A stretch of DNA of 64,000 nt from Chionis minor (Eukaryota > Chordata > Aves > Charadriiformes > Chionididae). Position numbers and translations under genes: made by a program. Location: contig VZSF01003273.1 of NCBI GenBank assembly GCA_013398295.1, positions 319,453 to 383,452 on the forward strand, read 5' to 3'. Positions 63,510-64,000 of the stretch are shown in pieces. Numbering within the stretch: position 1 is the stretch's first letter; every line of letters starts with the position of its first letter. The notes beneath the pieces were generated by a model, which saw nothing but the letters and a program-made list of their open reading frames with translations, was not told the DNA's origin and did not search any database.

Positions 63510-63940
63510 CCAGGAGGCGGGGGTTGGAAGGGATCGTCGGAGACGGCCCGGTCCAGCCCCTGCCAGAGCGGGGGCACCTGGAGCGGGTTGGACGGGATCA
63601 CATCCAGGCGGGATAAGCAAAAAAAATCTCGCCAGAGTGGGAGACTCCACAGCCCGTCTGGGCAGCCTCTTCCCGTGCTCCGCCACCCTCAAGGAGATTT
63701 TTCCTTACGTCAAGATGGAATTTCCTGTGCTCCGGTTTGTGCCCGTTGCCCCTTTGGGTGCCACCGGAGCCCGGCCCCATCCCTGTGACACTCGCCCTGT
63801 GGATACTCACCAGCCCTGGCGAGATCCCCTCGGCTCTGCTCCGTCTCCGGGCGGAACAGCCCCGGCGCTCTCAGCCTTCCCTCCTCCCAGAGATGCTCCG
63901 TTCTCGCGGCAAGTTGCCCCACTGGAGAATTGTCCTCTGG
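63510..63940 (-). mobile_element. CR1 LINE 3' fragment, avian type
   Basis: Read on plus, the antisense CR1 consensus order is clear: GGTTGGAAGGGATCGTC, GTCCAGCCCCTGCCAGAG, GATCACATCCAGGCGGG, GGAGACTCCACAGCCC, GTCTGGGCAGCCTCTTCC, CACCCTCAAGGAGATTTTTC, AAGATGGAATTTCCTGTGCT, CCGGTTTGTGCCCGTTGCCC, CGAGATCCCCTC, GGAACAGCCCCGGCGCTCTC and AGAGATGCTCCG. The sense strand is minus, with its 3' end to the left. The usual terminal ATTCTATG repeat is missing, and small deletions are seen. It lies about 500 bases upstream of the BCAS3 CpG island and keeps many CpGs. Confidence 0.93.
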
Positions 63941-63947
63941 GGGGAAA

Positions 63948-63967
63948 AGAAAACAAAACAAAACAAA
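63948..63967. repeat. (AAAAC)n short microsatellite
   Basis: Repeats of AAAAC/AAACAAA follow the CR1 fragment near the right edge. Confidence 0.75.
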
Positions 63968-64000
63968 CCCATCAAAAAAAAAGCAGCAGTAGAGGCTTTT

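Noticed and set aside
63218..63961. Minus-strand frames of 66-83 codons at the right edge as exons of a neighbouring gene such as PPM1D
   Set aside because: They lie in CR1-derived or CpG-rich sequence; no PPM1D peptide was recognised.

Overview
The window is vertebrate nuclear DNA, most likely from a bird. The clearest sign is CR1 LINE 3' ends of avian type, at 23,430-23,517 and 63,510-63,940. The rest is AT-rich intron sequence with short simple repeats. There are no bacterial-style genes, operons, CRISPR arrays or rRNA genes. Almost every open frame of 60-190 codons is chance, because the real coding sequence is split into short exons.

One gene accounts for nearly everything: BCAS3 (the rudhira orthologue), on the minus strand. 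Eight internal exons were found by reading the minus strand and matching the peptides to the known BCAS3 sequence. They are 61,495-61,582 (start codon), 58,609-58,663, 56,557-56,632, 54,508-54,614, 45,093-45,174, 35,879-35,951, 10,763-10,870 and 6,577-6,653. All have AG/GT boundaries and their phases join without a break into residues 1-216, the N-terminal region and the first part of the WD40-like beta-propeller. The remaining exons, including the C-terminal BCAS3 domain, lie beyond the left edge.

Layout from right to left: a minus-strand CR1 fragment at 63.5-63.9 kb; a CpG-island promoter at about 62.1-63.1 kb, interrupted by a 226-base assembly gap that probably hides the non-coding first exon; then exons separated by introns of 1.9 to 25 kb. 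The introns hold old CR1 copies, a MIR-like SINE remnant, a palindromic MITE-like element, short tandem duplications, a second GC/CpG-rich patch at 36.35-36.84 kb, and several long CpG-poor AT-rich stretches that look like candidate conserved non-coding sequence.

The most interesting unexplained signal is in the 6,654-10,762 intron. An exon-like segment (9,856-9,979) has a strong acceptor and donor and is open in the frame that exon 8 would feed into it, but including it would shift exon 9 into an early stop. That makes it a candidate poison exon. A coding-like, CpG-dense frame lies directly upstream of it, so a decayed retrocopy is the main alternative.
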